Part shown: one piece after another, positions 1 through 3,176 of the stretch
Position numbering within the stretch: the first letter of the stretch is position 1
Layout: each line of letters opens with the position of its first letter
NCBI GenBank assembly: GCA_947460565.1
Contig: CANHJJ010000123.1
Span: 1-6,041 of the forward strand
Direction: 5' to 3'
Length of the DNA stretch: 6,041 nt
From: Bacteroidota bacterium
GTDB taxonomy: Bacteria > Bacteroidota > Bacteroidia > UKL13-3
The notes under the pieces: model-generated
What the model was told of the DNA's origin: nothing
Databases searched by the model: none
The model's input: only the letters and a program-made list of their open reading frames with translations
Position numbers and translations under genes: made by a program

Positions 1-113
1 GGCTTATCGGCCGAAGACAGAACCATGGCAGAGTTTTGCATTAGCAATTGTAAGGGTAGGTGATTTTTTGGCAAGGTTTTTATTATTTATGAATTTGTAT
101 TTTTGTTAAACCT
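1..113. other. Left-edge flank, possible gene end and leader of the next gene
   Basis: The first ~60 bases are clearly richer in G and C than the rest of the flank, so they may be the edge of a neighbouring gene. Plus frame 1 gives 20 residues (GLSAEDRTMAEF...) ending at a TGA at 61-63, just where the AT-rich stretch begins. Plus frame 2 stays open for 35 residues to a TAA at 107-109, four bases before the next ATG. A minus-strand start (ATG at 41-39 or 26-24) running off the left edge is also possible. None of these peptides resembles a family I recognise, so I make no gene call. Positions 61-113 are very AT-rich and look like an intergenic leader. Confidence 0.4.
98..105 (+). promoter_or_regulatory. 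Candidate Bacteroidota -7 promoter element
   Basis: TATTTTTG matches the Bacteroidota -7 consensus TAnnTTTG exactly and sits 8 bases before the ATG at 114. I see no TTG-type -33 element at the usual distance; the nearest clear TTG (68-70) is about 27 bases upstream, which is too far. If the element is used, transcription would start almost at the start codon, giving a very short or leaderless 5' UTR. The region is so AT-rich that a chance match is quite possible. Confidence 0.3.
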
Positions 114-890
114 ATGAAACAATTAGTTACCTATCTTTTTATTCTATTGATAAGCTTTCAATTGCATGCACAGCAGAACCCAACGACCATTTCCGGAAAG
201 ATTAAGGGTGACTCATCTGTTGTAAGTCAACTGGCAGTGACTCCTCCCAATAATAAAGTAGATACTTCACCCGATATAAGAAGGGTGCAATTTGGCGCTG
301 CGTTAAATTATGCTCATGGCATTGGGACTAATGATAATATCTCAAATGGTATTGGATTTTCGTTTAAGTTAGGTTTCAATACCATCAAAAAACTTGATTT
401 GCCGCTTGCCTTATATGCAGGTCTTGGTTTTGATTATTTATATTTTGGAGGCAAAAGCAGTTCATTGCCAAATAGTGCAAGTATTGCCATTAATAGTAAT
501 GCATACGGATGGTATCCTTATCTAGATGTAGACCTTTTTCCTGAATTACCTATTTCGGTTTTTGGAAATGTGTATTATGGATGGCGTTTTTATTATACCC
601 GTCAAAACTTAAATTACGATGATATTAACAAGGTCAAGCAAAGCAAAACAGACAATATTGATGGGGATGTGACTGGTATCTATGGATGGGGTGGGGGTTT
701 AAAAATAAAAGTTAGCAAACGTATTAAATGGGAATTACGTTATCAAAGAAACTATGGAAAAGTGGCCAAAATCATCAACCCTGAAAGCATAGTTTTTGAT
801 AATGCCACCGGCAATTTGAAGTCATTCCAAAATGTTAATTCAGATACTGATTTTAATATGTTCTTTGTGGGATTGTTGATTGGGTTTTAA
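114..890 (+). CDS. Putative outer-membrane beta-barrel protein with signal peptide
   Basis: This 258-residue protein starts with a typical Sec signal peptide: Lys2, a hydrophobic core at about residues 4-16 and a likely signal peptidase I cut after LHA (residue 19). No lipobox cysteine follows, so it is not an obvious lipoprotein. Residues 20-55 are polar, rich in Ser, Thr, Pro and Asn, and look like a flexible periplasmic tail. From about residue 56 to the end it has alternating polar/hydrophobic stretches with many Gly, Tyr, Phe and Trp (about 56-68, 79-89, 98-111, 131-140, 146-161, 187-200, 203-214, 246-258), separated by polar turns. It ends in FVGLLIGF with a terminal Phe, as expected for a strand recognised by the BAM complex. 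This fits a barrel of roughly eight strands in the outer membrane. I do not recognise a specific family, and ligand or function is unknown. The ATG is chosen because the signal peptide starts there; no Shine-Dalgarno sequence is present, which is normal for Bacteroidota. Confidence 0.8.
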   Translation: MKQLVTYLFILLISFQLHAQQNPTTISGKIKGDSSVVSQLAVTPPNNKVDTSPDIRRVQFGAALNYAHGIGTNDNISNGIGFSFKLGFNTIKKLDLPLALYAGLGFDYLYFGGKSSSLPNSASIAINSNAYGWYPYLDVDLFPELPISVFGNVYYGWRFYYTRQNLNYDDINKVKQSKTDNIDGDVTGIYGWGGGLKIKVSKRIKWELRYQRNYGKVAKIINPESIVFDNATGNLKSFQNVNSDTDFNMFFVGLLIGF

Positions 891-892
891 GG

Positions 893-970
893 AAAACTTT
901 CTTTCATTTTACACTATAAAAAACATGTCATAGTTTCGAACAGCTTTAAGTTAATTTTCTAGAAAGTTTT
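893..970 (+). repeat. Perfect 10-bp inverted repeat just after the barrel gene
   Basis: AAAACTTTCT at 893-902 is the exact reverse complement of AGAAAGTTTT at 961-970, with 58 bases between the arms. The left arm starts two bases after the stop codon, and the right arm ends in a run of six T residues (967-972). Paired in RNA, this could act as a long-loop terminator or protect the 3' end of the barrel mRNA. The stem is AT-rich and the loop is long, so a standard terminator is not shown; chance pairing in AT-rich DNA remains possible. Confidence 0.3.
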
Positions 971-1060
971 TTACATACCCTTATAGGTTATAGTTCTGTA
1001 TTTAATTTCCTAAGACTATAAAGAATTCTATAAATAGTAAATGCTAGTTAGTTTAATACT

Positions 1061-1084
1061 TTATTTACAAAAGAATGTAAATAA
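1061..1084. repeat. AT-rich inverted repeat (8-bp arms, 8-base loop)
   Basis: TTATTTAC at 1061-1068 pairs perfectly with GTAAATAA at 1077-1084 around the loop AAAAGAAT. Only one of the eight pairs is G-C, so an RNA hairpin would be weak. The symmetry could also be a protein-binding site in duplex DNA, but no promoter or divergent gene is nearby to make that likely. Confidence 0.3.
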
Positions 1085-1112
1085 TAATTTATAAAATTTA
1101 AACCTCATGCCG

Positions 1113-1151
1113 ATTGCGAATCAACTTTTCGTTATAATTATTCATTGCGAA
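1113..1151. repeat. Direct repeat ATTGCGAA, 31-base period
   Basis: ATTGCGAA occurs at 1113-1120 and 1144-1151, a start-to-start distance of 31 bases, close to three helical turns. Both copies are followed shortly by ACTTT-like sequence, and a third looser relative (TGCCGAAACTT) begins at 1163. This could be a decayed short repeat or binding-site pair, or simply chance. No adjacent gene start explains it. Confidence 0.25.
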
Positions 1152-1310
1152 ACTTTATTTTCTGCCGAAACTTCGGAAATGCTGATTATTAACAAATCGT
1201 AATATGTAATGGAGTTACGGTATTTCTGTTCGATTATTCAAATACAATTGGGTGGAGGATATCAATTCTTTAAAATAGAGAAAAGTTTATATTAATTTTA
1301 TTGTCCCTAA

Positions 1311-1347
1311 AAAAAATCCGATGTCGAAATTCAACAACGGATTTTTT
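1311..1347 (-). terminator. Bidirectional rho-independent terminator after ftcD
   Basis: AAAAAATCCG at 1311-1320 pairs perfectly with CGGATTTTTT at 1338-1347 (10 bp), and the 17-base loop can pair further (TGT at 1322-1324 with ACA at 1334-1336). Read on the minus strand, the stem lies about 50 bases past the ftcD stop and runs into eight T residues (opposite A1309-A1316). Read on the plus strand it ends in six T residues, so it could also stop read-through from the barrel gene, though that is more than 400 bases away. This is a typical arrangement between convergent genes. Confidence 0.8.
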
Positions 1348-1398
1348 AATATTTCTAAATATTCCCCTTATCCCTCTTGCCTCAATCCTCTTTCCTAA

Positions 1399-3090
1399 CT
1401 AAGCTATTGCAGCTTCTACTTTAGCCAATAATGCATCCGCTTTTTGGTGGTTTTCAGCAAGCAATGCTTTGGCATCCGCAATCATTTTATCAGCCCATAC
1501 CTTGTCTTTTAACCCTTTGGCATTTACCATTACATTGAAATAGGCGCCACGTACTGCAGTCTTCACACACAATACACCTACACCTGCATCTGTCACACTG
1601 TTTTGGTTACCTTTTTCAATCATAGCTGCCAACATACCAAGAGAAGCATAACTAGTTTGCATTACTTTGTATGGCACAAGACAAGCATATTTGGTTGCAT
1701 TTTCAATGGCTTCTGTGCGGGCTTGCTTTTCATCATCATTGCTTTTTGGTAAGCCAAAAGCATTCATAATTTCATTAAAGGCTCGGGTGTCTTCATCTAC
1801 ACTTTTTAGCAAACTGTCTTTTATTTGTTGACCTTTTTCTGCCCATTGGCTAAACTCTTCTATTTGCGCTTCCCATCCTCTCTTGCCAGCAGAAAGGTTG
1901 GCTACCATGGTGCCTAATGCAACACCTAAGCTACCCACATAAGCACTAATACTTCCACCTCCAGGAGCAGGGCTTTCGCTAGCAGTTTCGTCAGCAAAAG
2001 CTCTTAGGTTCATGCCTATCAATTTTTCGTTGGCAGCATTGCGTAATTTATATTCTATAATTTTTTTATCTGCATCAAATGGGGCCAGTTCATCCAAACC
2101 CAAAGATTTAACAGCAATGTGAATCAACTCTTGTTCGCTCACACCTATACTGCGTTTTTGTTTTTGGAGGAAATACCTGCCTGCTTCAAGCATGGCTTCT
2201 AAAGGGATAAGGCCAACTAATTCGCTACCTGTAACGCGTATGCCGCGATTGTCGGCACTCTTGCAAACCTCATCAAATGCTTGATGAACCGATGTGATTT
2301 TGTAATTGGTTAAGTTCATGCTTATCTGTGCCACATTGTATTCTTCAATAAACCAACCAATGGCTTTACAGGCTTTCAAAGTGCCCGGAATACGCACATC
2401 ATTTCCATCTGCGTCCTTAATAACTTTGCCAGTGATTGAATTCCCTTCACGTTTCACTCTGCCTGCTTCACGCACATCGAAAGCGATAGAGTTTGCCAAA
2501 CGAACTGATTTTGTATTAAGGTTAACGTTGTATGCAATCAAGAAATCTCTTGCACCTATTACCGTTGCACCGCATTTGGCAGGAAATACACTTGGTCCAA
2601 AATCAGGCTTCCATTCTGGAAGTTTAATTTTATCAAAAAAACCTTCATACTCACCCCCACGGATAACAGACAAATTGCTGCGTCCTTTGTTAGGTTGAGC
2701 ATATTCATATAAGTAAGCAGGAATTTGCAATTCTTCACCAACTCTTTTTGCCAATTGAGTAGCATAAGCAGCGGTTTCTTCCATACTTATTCCACTAACG
2801 GGAATAAGAGGGCAAACATCTGTAGCACCCATACGTGGGTGTTCTCCTTTGTGTTTGCTCATATCAATTATTTCGCTAGCTTTTTTAATAGCTAGAAAAG
2901 CTGCATCAATAACAGCTTGAGGAGATCCAACGAAGGTTACGACTGTTCGGTTGGTGGCTTTACCTGGGTCAACGTCTAATAGTTTAACACCGTCAACACT
3001 TTCAATCTCATCTGTAATTTGTTTGATGATATTCATATCGCGGCCTTCACTGAAATTTGGCACGCATTCGATAATGGCTTCTTGATTCAT
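1399..3090 (-). CDS. ftcD: Glutamate formimidoyltransferase / formimidoyltetrahydrofolate cyclodeaminase
   Basis: This is a cytosolic bifunctional enzyme of histidine degradation. The transferase moves the formimino group from N-formimidoyl-L-glutamate to tetrahydrofolate; the cyclodeaminase turns 5-formimino-THF into 5,10-methenyl-THF and ammonia. The 563 residues cover the whole fused family. The transferase N-terminal subdomain is about residues 4-182, with the family start ECVPNFSEG (9-17), the STNRT-like ATNRT (45-49) and HKGEHPRMGATDVCP (80-94). By my alignment with the mammalian enzyme, His84 matches its catalytic His82. The second transferase subdomain is about 183-328, with GSELVGLIPLEAMLEAG near 288-304. 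The cyclodeaminase domain is about 358-560, with APGGGS at 375-380 and GAYFNVMVNAKGLKD at 515-529. Relative to the mammalian protein there is an extra stretch of about 20 residues near 216-235, which I recall as common in Bacteroidota homologues. The ATG start fits the family N-terminus; there is no Shine-Dalgarno sequence. No hut genes adjoin it here, and terminators on both sides suggest it is transcribed alone. Confidence 0.96.
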   Translation of the reverse strand: MNQEAIIECVPNFSEGRDMNIIKQITDEIESVDGVKLLDVDPGKATNRTVVTFVGSPQAVIDAAFLAIKKASEIIDMSKHKGEHPRMGATDVCPLIPVSGISMEETAAYATQLAKRVGEELQIPAYLYEYAQPNKGRSNLSVIRGGEYEGFFDKIKLPEWKPDFGPSVFPAKCGATVIGARDFLIAYNVNLNTKSVRLANSIAFDVREAGRVKREGNSITGKVIKDADGNDVRIPGTLKACKAIGWFIEEYNVAQISMNLTNYKITSVHQAFDEVCKSADNRGIRVTGSELVGLIPLEAMLEAGRYFLQKQKRSIGVSEQELIHIAVKSLGLDELAPFDADKKIIEYKLRNAANEKLIGMNLRAFADETASESPAPGGGSISAYVGSLGVALGTMVANLSAGKRGWEAQIEEFSQWAEKGQQIKDSLLKSVDEDTRAFNEIMNAFGLPKSNDDEKQARTEAIENATKYACLVPYKVMQTSYASLGMLAAMIEKGNQNSVTDAGVGVLCVKTAVRGAYFNVMVNAKGLKDKVWADKMIADAKALLAENHQKADALLAKVEAAIA

Positions 3091-3107
3091 ATTTGAAATT
3101 TTGCCAT

Positions 3108-3115
3108 CAAAAGTA
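3108..3115 (-). promoter_or_regulatory. Candidate ftcD promoter (-7 element)
   Basis: On the minus strand the sequence reads TACTTTTG, an exact match to the Bacteroidota -7 consensus TAnnTTTG. It ends 17 bases before the ftcD ATG at 3090, which would give a 5' UTR of roughly 10 bases. No good TTG -33 element lies 17-23 bases further up; the nearest TTTG (3129-3126) is only 10 bases away and belongs to the terminator stem. The element directly follows the T-tract of the upstream gene's terminator. The position is right for a promoter, but the missing -33 box keeps this tentative. Confidence 0.5.
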
Positions 3116-3117
3116 AT

Positions 3118-3157
3118 AAAAAAAACAAAGCCCTATACATGTAGTATCCGGCTTTGT
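3118..3157 (-). terminator. Rho-independent terminator of the T9SS cargo gene
   Basis: On the minus strand the gene's stop codon (3179-3177) is followed after about 20 bases by ACAAAGCC (3157-3150), which pairs perfectly with GGCTTTGT (3132-3125). Inside, ATAC (3147-3144) pairs with GTAT (3138-3135) across a small internal loop, leaving a five-base hairpin loop. The stem runs straight into eight T residues (opposite A3118-A3125). This is a strong, textbook terminator and indicates that ftcD downstream is not in the same transcript. Confidence 0.88.
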
Positions 3158-3176
3158 ATATTATCCAATGAATAAA

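Larger units (their letters stand above)
891..1398. other. 508-bp AT-rich intergenic region between convergent genes
   Basis: This spacer lies between the 3' ends of the barrel gene and ftcD, so it needs no promoter for either. I see no protein-coding gene of convincing length, no tRNA and no mobile-element ends. It contains several inverted repeats, a short direct repeat and a bidirectional terminator, listed separately. A small plus-strand open frame at 1107-1202 (ATG to TAA, 31 residues, beginning MPIANQLFV) lies in its least AT-rich part. It has no visible promoter or ribosome binding site and no recognisable family, so I do not call it a gene. A 10-base palindrome, TTTCTAGAAA, is at 956-965, and a short hairpin CCGAA-AC-TTCGG is at 1165-1176. 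Confidence 0.7.

Noticed and set aside
1..26. Minus-strand peptide MVLSSADK, similar to the start of vertebrate alpha-globin
   Set aside because: Eight residues at the window edge is too short; the similarity is a coincidence and nothing else supports a globin.
891..1398. CRISPR array or insertion-sequence remnant in the spacer
   Set aside because: The repeats are only 8-10 bases, not regularly iterated, and there is no transposase fragment or target-site duplication that I can see.
2306..2698. 130-residue plus-strand open frame opposite ftcD
   Set aside because: It is antisense to the well-conserved FTCD coding sequence, has no recognisable family and is explained as a shadow of the real frame.
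2559..2765. 68-residue minus-strand open frame inside ftcD
   Set aside because: It lies in another frame of ftcD; the main frame carries conserved family motifs throughout this stretch, so no frameshift is implied.
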